The translations under genes and the position numbers were made by a program. A stretch of 17,312 nucleotides of DNA from the NCBI GenBank assembly GCA_016880505.1, contig JAEHDI010000337.1, positions 1 to 17,312 on the forward strand. The letters run 5' to 3'. The notes below the pieces were generated by a model. It did not search any database and was not told the origin of the DNA. It saw only the letters and a list, made by a program, of their open reading frames with translations. Of the stretch, positions 1 to 7,082 are shown in pieces (positions within the stretch are counted from its first letter, which is position 1; each line of letters opens with the position of its first letter). Origin of the DNA: Bryobacterales bacterium. Lineage in GTDB: Bacteria; Acidobacteriota; Terriglobia; Bryobacterales; Bryobacteraceae.

Positions 1-2555
1 GCCCGTACGAACGTCAGATCCCCAGGCATAACAGGCTTCAGAATGATGTGGGCGAACCCCGGCTTCTCGACGTCCGGCCGGATGCCCGCCAGGTACGCGT
101 ACAGCCAGATGCCGAGATCCCCGATCTGCATGACATGGTTGCCCGAGTTCATCGCCGGGTCGGCGGTGTCTCCGTTCCACAGCTCCCAGATCGTCGTGGC
201 GTCCTTCGAGATCATGTAGCCCCAGCCGGGATACATCGTTTGCGTCGCCATCGTGTAGGCGAGGTCCGCGCGCCCGTTGTCCGAAAGCGCCCGCATCAAC
301 CACTGCGCGCCGATCAGCCCGACGCCGATATGGTTCTTGCTCTCGCTCCCGATCCGCGCCACAAGATTGCCGAACACCTTCGCCCGTTCGCTCTCCGGTG
401 CCAGACCAAACGACAGCGGCAGCACCGACGACGTCTGCGTCCCGTTGTCGTACAGGGCACGGTCCGGCTTGTAGAAGCGGCGCTGGAAGGCCGCCTGCAT
501 CTTCGCCGCGTGATCCTCGAACTCCGCGGCTTCTTCGCCCTTGCTGGTCAGCCTCGCATAGCGCGCCATCTGCCGCTCCAGGTGGATGAAGTACGCCGAT
601 GCGATCAGTGTCTTGTCGGTGATGCGAGCGGGGTCCTTCGAGTGGATCAGCTTCGGGTCTTCGGGCGGTACGCACCAGTCGCCGTAGCTGTCCTTGCCGA
701 TCAAGCCGTCCTTCATGAACCCGCGCATGTACATAACCCACTTCTTCATTGCCGGATAGTGCCGCTCGATGGCCCGCGTGTCGCCGTAGTATTCATACAG
801 CATCCCCGGCACCAGCAGGAACGTTCCGGGCCAGGTCACCGAGTCGTTGTAAAACTGCCAGTAAGACGGGGCCACGTCGGGAACGCTGCCCGCCGGCCGC
901 TGGGAGTCCTCGATGTCCTGCTCCCATTTCGAATAGAACGCCGCCACGTCGTGGATGTACGCCTCGCTACGGCTCACCATCGACCGGTCGCCGAGCCACC
1001 CCTGCCGCTCGTCGCGCTGCGGGCAGTCGGTCGGGATGGAACGGTAGTTGCCCTTGATGCCCCATACGATGTTCCGGTGGATCCGGTTCAGGAGATCGTT
1101 CGAAGACGTGAAATCGTGGATCGGCGTCATGGCATCGTGCACGACGCGGCCTTCGATCGATTCGGGGGTCGGCCTGCCCGGAAATCCGGTGATTTCTACG
1201 AACCGGAACCCGTGGTAGGTAAACCGCGGCTCCCACATCTCCACCGATTTCGTGCCCTTCAACGTGTACCGGTCCGTGACCAGCGCCGACCGCAGGTTTG
1301 CCGTGTAAAGCGTGCCGTCGGGTTGCAGCGTCTCGGCGAATCGCAACTGTACCGTCGTCCCCTGCGGGCCCCGCACTTTTAACCGGCACCAGCCCACCAT
1401 GTTCTGCCCCATGTCGGCAATGAACAGGCCCGGCCTCAGTTCCTTGACTGATTTCGGCTTCAGCGTCTCGATCACCTTCAAGGGTTCCGCCATCTGCGCC
1501 ACAAGCTTGCCATCCGGCGGCTTCACAGGCACAGGAGGCTGCCACTTCGAGTCATCGAATCCCGTCATCGCCCAGGCAGGCATCTCCAGAGTGGCGTCGT
1601 ACTCTTCGCCATCGAACTCATTGTTGGTCCGGATCGGCCCCGCGTCGGTCACGCGCCATGTCTCATCGGTAGCCACGACGGTGCGTGAGCCGTCGGTATG
1701 TTCGATCTCGATTTGCGCGATCGCGCGCGGCGTGCCGTACATCACCATGGGCACCGGCTGGCGCAGCCGGGGCGCCCACCACCGCCCGTTGCCAAGCAGC
1801 AGCCCGACGGCGTTCGGGCCTTCTTGCAGCAGCGCCGTGACGTCGTGGGTGACGTAGAAGACGCGCTTGTCGTACTGCGTGAGGTTCGGGGACAGCACGT
1901 GGTCGCCCGCCTTACGCCCGTTCACATGCAGCTCGAATAGTCCCATGCCGGAGACGTAGGCCACCGCCCTCCGCACCGGCTTTGTGATCTGGAACTCCTT
2001 GCGTGCCATCCGCGCCGGAAGCCGCAGCGCCTGGATCTCCAACTCCTGGTCTTGCTGTTTGTCTTTCGTTGGCTTCGGTAGTTCGATCGTCTCCTCCTTG
2101 CCGATCCATTTCCCCTGCCAGTCGGCCGCGCTCAGAAGTCCCATCGTGAAGTACGCCGGTTCGCTCCAAGCCGAGCCGCGCCGGGTCTCGTCCCACACCA
2201 TGACGCGCCAGTAGACCTCGGCACGAGATCCGAGGGTCTTGCCCCTCCAGGTGATCTGCGTCGTCGAGCCGCCCGCGACGCGTCCGGAATCCCACAGGTC
2301 CGCGGTGCCCGCGACCAGTTTCTCGCGCGACGACGACGCAATGATTCGATACGCGGTCTGTTTCAATCCTCGCGCCTGCGGCTGTACAGCCTCCACGATC
2401 CAGCTCAGCCGCGGCCTGGTTTCATCGATACCAGCCGGGTTCACACGGTACTCGCACCGCAACGTCGTGGGTTTGAGGGAGGTAGTATTAGGGGTGGAAC
2501 AGCCGGACAGGGTGGTAACGGCGATGAAGGTGAGTACAAGAGCAGAAGTCTTCAC
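1..2555 (-). CDS. GH78 alpha-L-rhamnosidase, lipoprotein (3' end outside window)
   Basis: This enzyme hydrolyses terminal alpha-L-rhamnose from plant polysaccharides or rhamnosylated glycosides by an inverting mechanism. The reading frame is open for 851 codons and leaves the window before its stop. It starts at a GTG preceded at 5 nt by AGGAGA. The N-terminus is a lipoprotein signal with lipobox LSGC (Cys19), so the protein should be anchored on a membrane and face outward. The N-terminal LRCEYRVNPAGID...PRLSW is typical of the family. The catalytic-domain signature DCPQRDERQGWLGD lies at residues 510-523, with Glu516 as predicted general acid; TTIWE ends at Glu791, the likely base. The C-terminal AGIRPD...PGFAHI opens the final beta domain, of which roughly 100 residues should lie beyond the edge. 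It is the last visible gene of the operon, 9 nt after the beta-helix gene. Family assignment is secure; the substrate is not known. Confidence 0.95.
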   Translation of the reverse strand, partial: MKTSALVLTFIAVTTLSGCSTPNTTSLKPTTLRCEYRVNPAGIDETRPRLSWIVEAVQPQARGLKQTAYRIIASSSREKLVAGTADLWDSGRVAGGSTTQITWRGKTLGSRAEVYWRVMVWDETRRGSAWSEPAYFTMGLLSAADWQGKWIGKEETIELPKPTKDKQQDQELEIQALRLPARMARKEFQITKPVRRAVAYVSGMGLFELHVNGRKAGDHVLSPNLTQYDKRVFYVTHDVTALLQEGPNAVGLLLGNGRWWAPRLRQPVPMVMYGTPRAIAQIEIEHTDGSRTVVATDETWRVTDAGPIRTNNEFDGEEYDATLEMPAWAMTGFDDSKWQPPVPVKPPDGKLVAQMAEPLKVIETLKPKSVKELRPGLFIADMGQNMVGWCRLKVRGPQGTTVQLRFAETLQPDGTLYTANLRSALVTDRYTLKGTKSVEMWEPRFTYHGFRFVEITGFPGRPTPESIEGRVVHDAMTPIHDFTSSNDLLNRIHRNIVWGIKGNYRSIPTDCPQRDERQGWLGDRSMVSRSEAYIHDVAAFYSKWEQDIEDSQRPAGSVPDVAPSYWQFYNDSVTWPGTFLLVPGMLYEYYGDTRAIERHYPAMKKWVMYMRGFMKDGLIGKDSYGDWCVPPEDPKLIHSKDPARITDKTLIASAYFIHLERQMARYARLTSKGEEAAEFEDHAAKMQAAFQRRFYKPDRALYDNGTQTSSVLPLSFGLAPESERAKVFGNLVARIGSESKNHIGVGLIGAQWLMRALSDNGRADLAYTMATQTMYPGWGYMISKDATTIWELWNGDTADPAMNSGNHVMQIGDLGIWLYAYLAGIRPDVEKPGFAHIILKPVMPGDLTFVR

Positions 2556-2560
2556 AGTAT

Positions 2561-2567
2561 TCTCCTA
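2561..2567 (-). promoter_or_regulatory. Stop codon fused to ribosome binding site before the rhamnosidase gene
   Basis: On the minus strand TAGGAGA combines the TAG stop of the beta-helix gene with the AGGAGA ribosome binding site of the rhamnosidase gene, 5 nt before its GTG. It fixes that start and implies translational coupling. Confidence 0.8.
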
Positions 2568-4172
2568 GTCCTTCGCACCCGTCCCGAACTCGCTCGCACC
2601 GATCGACAGCGGCAGGCCCATGGGCAGGCGGTTGCCCCAGAAGTCGCGGCCACCGTCGAACGAGACAGGCAACCCCGCGCGGATTGCCGGCGACCCGGGC
2701 CGCAGCATGAATCCCTTGAGTGAATCCAAGCCGGGCCCCCACGTTGCCGGCCCCACGAACAGAGGGTCCTTCCGCACCGCCCACGGATCGTCCGGACCGT
2801 CGGTGTGCGTCCCGAAGAACACATTGTGCTCGAAGCGGTGGTTCTTGCTGCCGCCCCAGACGTACCTCGTCTCGCCGTCCACATAGAAAACGTTGTTGGC
2901 AAACCAGGTGTCCTCCGGCCACGGACCGCCCCAGTTGTCCATGTAGATCATTGTGCGGTCGATGTTCGGATCCAGCTTCTTCGGCACATAGACAATGTTG
3001 TTGTAGATCTTCGTGCTCTTCACTGGCCCGCTGATGTGGAATGCGGGCGAGAAGTAGCCCTTGCTTTGCGTTTTCTGGGTTCGCAGCCCGTCGTTGACGC
3101 TGATGTTGTAGCGAACGATGGTGCTGTCGTTGACGCCGATGTTCGCGGGCGCACCGCCGTCATTGCACACCAGCAGGAAGCCGCCTTCATTATCGTGGCT
3201 GTAGTTGTACTGGATGATGGTGCCGCGGCAGTCATAGTCTGAGTCGAAGCCCTGTGCGTCCCAGGGGGCCTTGTGATCGCTCACCTCGTTGAACTGAAAG
3301 ACCGCGTTATCGCACGCCCACGGCCACATACCCGCCGCGGCATCGCCCTCCGGGAGCAGGCGCGTACACTTCCGCATCACATTGTGCTCCACCAGCGGGC
3401 CGTCGCAAGCGACCGGCACAATGCCGTCTCCGGGCACCTCCTCGATCAGGTTCTTTCGGATAACGACGTTCAGGCTCGGATACCAGTCGACGCCACGCTG
3501 CCAGTGGCCCGCGCCCATGATGCCGTCACGTTCGCAGCGCCGGATGTGACAGTTCTCAATCAGCAGCCCGTTCAGCCGCGAGTTCTTCGCCTTGCCCTGC
3601 GTCTGCCAGCGGATACCGCCGCTCGCGCCGTCGGCCTTCCTCGCGGTGCCGTTCACGTCGTGAATGTAGAGGTTCTTCAGATGGATGTGCGAACCGCTGC
3701 CGTAGTCCTCCAGTTGGACGAAGGCGCCTTTGCGCTTGACGCCCGGCTCGGCGCCGAGGTTCGTCAACTCCAGGTTGTTCACCTCCCAGTACTCGACGTT
3801 ATAGAGATGGAGCGCCGCCTCGAACTTGCCCTCGGCATCGATACGCGGCTTGTTCCCCGCTCCGTATTGGTCCACAACGATCGGCAGCGCCCGGCCGTTT
3901 GCGAATCGCCCGGAGCCGCGCGGCTTCAGTTGACCCTGGTAGCGCGTCCCGGCTTTGAACAGGATGCGGTCTCCGGCCTCGAAAGCAGTCCCATTCACCT
4001 TGTCCAGCGTCTTCCATGCCTTCTGCGGCGAGCGGCCGTCGTTCGCGTCGTTGCCCGCCATGCCGTCTATGTGGAAAGTCCGTCCCGCCGCCGGTGCGCC
4101 GGGCTGATGGAGCACCGCCAGGATCGCGGCCGGGGCCAGCAGCACGGTGTACAGCATCGTTCGCTTTTGCAT
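2565..4172 (-). CDS. Secreted right-handed parallel beta-helix protein (putative polysaccharide-active enzyme)
   Basis: This 535-residue protein starts with a signal peptide (about residues 1-29: basic MQKR, a hydrophobic stretch, then APAAG). The mature N-terminus FHIDGMAGNDANDGRSPQKAWKTL is written here as FHIDG then GNDANDG then KAWKTL; this pattern opens many secreted beta-helix proteins. The rest is a series of roughly 20-25-residue turns rich in N-x-I/V and YNxS/NNxV elements, as in the PbH1/Beta_helix repeat superfamily. The C-terminal FWGNRLPMG...IGASEFG resembles the closing strand of such proteins. Members include pectate lyases, polygalacturonases and other glycan hydrolases or lyases; I cannot assign a reaction. 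Between GH3 and GH78 genes, a role in attacking a pectin-like backbone is reasonable inference. ATG follows AGGAGA at 5 nt, overlapping the previous stop. A structural or binding role is possible. Confidence 0.85.
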   Translation of the reverse strand: MQKRTMLYTVLLAPAAILAVLHQPGAPAAGRTFHIDGMAGNDANDGRSPQKAWKTLDKVNGTAFEAGDRILFKAGTRYQGQLKPRGSGRFANGRALPIVVDQYGAGNKPRIDAEGKFEAALHLYNVEYWEVNNLELTNLGAEPGVKRKGAFVQLEDYGSGSHIHLKNLYIHDVNGTARKADGASGGIRWQTQGKAKNSRLNGLLIENCHIRRCERDGIMGAGHWQRGVDWYPSLNVVIRKNLIEEVPGDGIVPVACDGPLVEHNVMRKCTRLLPEGDAAAGMWPWACDNAVFQFNEVSDHKAPWDAQGFDSDYDCRGTIIQYNYSHDNEGGFLLVCNDGGAPANIGVNDSTIVRYNISVNDGLRTQKTQSKGYFSPAFHISGPVKSTKIYNNIVYVPKKLDPNIDRTMIYMDNWGGPWPEDTWFANNVFYVDGETRYVWGGSKNHRFEHNVFFGTHTDGPDDPWAVRKDPLFVGPATWGPGLDSLKGFMLRPGSPAIRAGLPVSFDGGRDFWGNRLPMGLPLSIGASEFGTGAKD

Positions 4173-4177
4173 CGGAT

Positions 4178-4184
4178 TCTCCTA
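4178..4184 (-). promoter_or_regulatory. Stop codon fused to ribosome binding site before the beta-helix gene
   Basis: TAGGAGA on the minus strand merges the stop of the isochorismatase-like gene with the ribosome binding site of the beta-helix gene, 5 nt before its ATG. The geometry is the same as at the next junction downstream (2561-2567). Confidence 0.8.
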
Positions 4185-4748
4185 TCGCACCAAAGCGGAG
4201 ATGGCCCTGAATTGCTCATGCCGCGAATCCCGCAGCCATTCGAAAACCACCGACTCCGTGTTCGTCACAACCAATCCGGCCTGCAGCAGCCGGTCGAGCG
4301 CGTTCTCCCGATTCGTGGGATTGCGGGAACAGATGGCGTCACCGGCTACGTACACCTCGTACCCTTCGGCGTGCAGCTCCATCGCCGTCTGGAACACGCA
4401 CACGTGCGCCTCCATTCCCGCCACCACAACCTGGCGCCTGCCGGTCTGCCGCAGGGCCGCGCTAAATTCCTCCTCGCCTCGACACGAGAAGCAGGTTTTC
4501 TCAAACCGGAACAGGCCGTCTCCGGATTTTGCGAGCACGCCCACCTCCGTCGGCCCGAGCCCCTTCGGGTACTGCTCGCTGAGGAACCGCGGCACCCTCA
4601 GCCGTGCCGCCGCTTCGAGCAAAATGCCGGTGTTCCGGATCACCTGCTCGCGCACCTCGGGGAGCATGGCCGCCGCCAGCCGCTCCTGGATGTCCACCAC
4701 CAGCAGCACGGAATCTTCCCTCTGACACAAACGAGCTGGCCCGCACAT
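4182..4748 (-). CDS. Isochorismatase-family cysteine hydrolase
   Basis: This 188-residue protein has the Rossmann-like fold of the isochorismatase/nicotinamidase superfamily. The catalytic triad is visible: Asp19 in LLVVDIQERL, Lys84 in FEKTCFSC and Cys117 in GMEAHVCVFQTA. The length is normal for a single-domain member. There is no signal peptide, so it should be cytoplasmic, unlike the exported proteins encoded around it. Homologues of this type are mostly uncharacterised amide or ester hydrolases; true isochorismatase activity is not implied because no siderophore genes are near. The ATG lies one base after the TGA of the GH3 gene (TGACATG), so translation is probably coupled; a GAGGTG about 10 nt upstream, inside the GH3 gene, can serve as ribosome binding site. 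Its stop overlaps the next gene's ribosome binding site. Family is certain, substrate unknown. Confidence 0.92.
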   Translation of the reverse strand: MCGPARLCQREDSVLLVVDIQERLAAAMLPEVREQVIRNTGILLEAAARLRVPRFLSEQYPKGLGPTEVGVLAKSGDGLFRFEKTCFSCRGEEEFSAALRQTGRRQVVVAGMEAHVCVFQTAMELHAEGYEVYVAGDAICSRNPTNRENALDRLLQAGLVVTNTESVVFEWLRDSRHEQFRAISALVR

Positions 4749-4749
4749 G

Positions 4750-7047
4750 TCAGTTCTTCACCTCGAAACTGCTCCGCAGCCGGATGTCCTCCGACGACGC
4801 ACCCACCATCACGTCAAACGTCCCCGGTTCGACCACCCAATGCAAGTCGCGGTTGAGCAGCATCAGATCGTCCGGCCCCAGCTTAAACTCCACCCGTTTG
4901 GACTCACCCGGTTCCAGCGCGATCTTCCGGAAGCCGCGCAGCTCCTTGATCGGCCTGGTAACCGTGCTCACAACGTCGTCGAGATAAAGCTGCACGACCT
5001 CTTCGCCCGCGCGGCCGCCGCTGTTCTTCACGTCTAGCGTGACGGTCACGTCACCCGCCGGTCCGATCTCGCGCGGCGAAACCTGGAGATTCGAGTACTC
5101 GAACTTCGTATAGCTGAGTCCATGGCCGAAAGTCCACAGCGGCGACGACTTCATGTCGACGTAATTCGTCCCTTTAATCCAGTAGGCCTTTGACGGTTTG
5201 TGGTTGTAATAGACCGGCAACTGTCCGACGTGCCTTGGGATCGTAATCGGAAGCCGTCCGCTCGGGTTGTACTCGCCGAACAGCACCTCGGCGATCGCTT
5301 GGCCTCCCTGCTCGCCCGGGATCCAGGTTTCGAGGATCGCGGGCACGTTCTCGGCAGTCCACCGGATCGACAGAGGCCTGCCGTTGATCAGCACGACAAC
5401 TGTCGGCGTGCCCGTTTCGGCAACTGCCCGAATCAGCTCTTCCTGCATGCCGCTGAGGTCCAGGCTGGCGACGTCCTTGCCCTCGCCATTCGTCCCGTCC
5501 GGCGCCCGCCGTTCGTTCTCTCCGACCACCACGATGGCGACATCCGCCTTCTTCGCCGCCTCGCGCGCCTTGTCGATCTCGTTCAGCGCCGTACCGACCA
5601 CGTTGCAGCCCTTCACGTAGCTGATCTGCGTCTGTGGTGAGACCTTCGCCTTGATTCCTTCGAGCACGGTCACGATGTGTTGCAGAATCGACTTCGACGT
5701 GTAGTCGCCGAGTTGGTTCCGTGCATGGTCCGCGTTCGGCCCGATCACCGCGACCGACTTCAGGTCCTTACGCAGCGGCAGAAGGTTCTTGTCGTTCTTG
5801 AGCAGCACGATGCCCTCGCGAGCCACCTGGAGCGCAAGGTCGCGGTGCTCGGCACGGGGCAGCCCGTTCACGGCGTGGTTCACGTCGACATACGGGCGCT
5901 CAAAAAGTCCCAGGCGGAACTTCTGCCGAAGGATTCTTCGGACGCACCGGTCTATCTGGGCCATCGAGACTTTCCCTTCTTTGGCACTCTCGATCAGGTC
6001 GAGCATGTAACCCGACTCGTACGAGATACCGACATCCACGCCCGCCTTAATCGACCACACTCCGGCTTCCTTCTGATTGGCGGCCACGCGCTCATAGACG
6101 CTTGTGTCGATGCCGCTGCCCTCACTAAGCACCAGCCCATCGAAGCCGAGTTCCTGCCGCAAAATCTTGGTCAGGATCCAATCGGAGGCATGCGCCGGCA
6201 CTCCGTCGATGGCAGGGTACGTCGCCATGACGCCGAGAGCGCCCGTCTTCTTGACGCCTGCCACCCAAGACGGAAGGAAGACTTCCCTCAACTTCCTTTC
6301 GGAGACCTCCATGGCGCCACGTTCAAGACCGCTGACAGGCTCACTTTGGCCGGGATAGTGGCACAACCCTGCAACCACCTTGTCCGGCGCGCTGACGTCG
6401 TCGCCCTGCGCCCCGCGGACAATCCGCTCCGCGATGCGCGAGCAGAGGTACGGGTCTTCGGAGTACCCCTCCATATTCCGGCCGAGGCGCGGGTCCCGGT
6501 TCGGCTCCACGACCAGCGTGAAGATCTGGTGAATACCGACCGCTCGCGCCTCCCGCGCGGCGGCCACGTAGATCTTCTCGACGAGGTCCATGTTGAAGGT
6601 GCTGCCGATCGCCAGGCCCTCGGGAAAAATCGTGCCGCCGGAACACATCAGTCCGTGTGTTCCCTCTTCGGTCTGGAGCAGTGGGATTCGGAGCCGGGTC
6701 TTCTCAATTGCGATCTTCTGAAGTTCGTTGAAGTACGGAGCCTGCTCCTTCGGACCACCCGGCAGAGCGTTGTCCGCGAGGGTAAAGAAGCCGCCGCCCG
6801 GGCCGATTCCCTTCTCGTACGTGCCTTCCGTGAACCGGCGGCAGGCGTCGAGTTTTGCAGCCACATCGCGACCGAGCTGGCTCAGGTAGACACAGGGCAT
6901 GTTCATTTGCCCGATTTTTTCCTCGATCGACATCCGTGAGAGCAAATCTTCGACCCGCTTCTCTAGCGGCTGCTTCGCATCGAGATACAGCGGCTGCTGC
7001 CCAAACGCCAGCGCTGCCGCTAGAAGAAAGAGCACGCACACCTTCAC
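4750..7047 (-). CDS. Exported GH3 family beta-glycosidase with variant active site
   Basis: This 765-residue protein resembles BglX-type GH3 beta-glucosidases/xylosidases: signal peptide (residues 1-16, ending AFG before QQ), TIM-barrel domain (about 30-385), alpha/beta sandwich (about 405-605) and a C-terminal fibronectin-III-like domain (about 665-757, GGRAGEEVVQLYL...RPIKELRGF). Typical motifs include EPNRDPRLGRNMEGYSEDPYL (181-201), RGAMEVSERKLREVFLP (243-259) and TFGHGLSYT. Three active-site motifs deviate: the usual SD of the nucleophile motif is SE (Glu309, LVLSEGSGI), the usual KH is CH (Cys229-His230), and the usual MxxYN is MATYP (Pro278). It may act on an unusual glycoside or by altered chemistry. 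The GTG start at 7047 is chosen because AAGGAGG lies 6 nt upstream and the signal peptide follows directly; the frame stays open further upstream but would overlap the previous gene. Family is certain; specificity is not. Confidence 0.93.
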   Translation of the reverse strand: MKVCVLFLLAAALAFGQQPLYLDAKQPLEKRVEDLLSRMSIEEKIGQMNMPCVYLSQLGRDVAAKLDACRRFTEGTYEKGIGPGGGFFTLADNALPGGPKEQAPYFNELQKIAIEKTRLRIPLLQTEEGTHGLMCSGGTIFPEGLAIGSTFNMDLVEKIYVAAAREARAVGIHQIFTLVVEPNRDPRLGRNMEGYSEDPYLCSRIAERIVRGAQGDDVSAPDKVVAGLCHYPGQSEPVSGLERGAMEVSERKLREVFLPSWVAGVKKTGALGVMATYPAIDGVPAHASDWILTKILRQELGFDGLVLSEGSGIDTSVYERVAANQKEAGVWSIKAGVDVGISYESGYMLDLIESAKEGKVSMAQIDRCVRRILRQKFRLGLFERPYVDVNHAVNGLPRAEHRDLALQVAREGIVLLKNDKNLLPLRKDLKSVAVIGPNADHARNQLGDYTSKSILQHIVTVLEGIKAKVSPQTQISYVKGCNVVGTALNEIDKAREAAKKADVAIVVVGENERRAPDGTNGEGKDVASLDLSGMQEELIRAVAETGTPTVVVLINGRPLSIRWTAENVPAILETWIPGEQGGQAIAEVLFGEYNPSGRLPITIPRHVGQLPVYYNHKPSKAYWIKGTNYVDMKSSPLWTFGHGLSYTKFEYSNLQVSPREIGPAGDVTVTLDVKNSGGRAGEEVVQLYLDDVVSTVTRPIKELRGFRKIALEPGESKRVEFKLGPDDLMLLNRDLHWVVEPGTFDVMVGASSEDIRLRSSFEVKN

Positions 7048-7053
7048 TCCACG

Positions 7054-7060
7054 CCTCCTT
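7054..7060 (-). promoter_or_regulatory. Ribosome binding site of the GH3 gene
   Basis: AAGGAGG on the minus strand sits 6 nt before GTG 7047, inside the 35-nt gap after the isomerase-like gene. It decides the GH3 start in favour of the GTG over upstream in-frame codons. Confidence 0.85.
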
Positions 7061-7082
7061 GTTGTGATCGACCGGGCCCGGA

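Noticed and set aside
48..1382. Open plus-strand frame of 444 codons opposite the rhamnosidase gene
   Set aside because: The opposite strand encodes the intact GH78 motifs; the plus-strand product has no recognisable domain. The same applies to the frames at 5677-6939 and 7206-8270.
3273..4856. Open plus-strand frame of 527 codons opposite the beta-helix and isochorismatase-like genes
   Set aside because: It is antisense to genes with clear family motifs, its translation is Arg/Val/His-rich with no recognisable domain, and such long shadow frames are common in GC-rich DNA.
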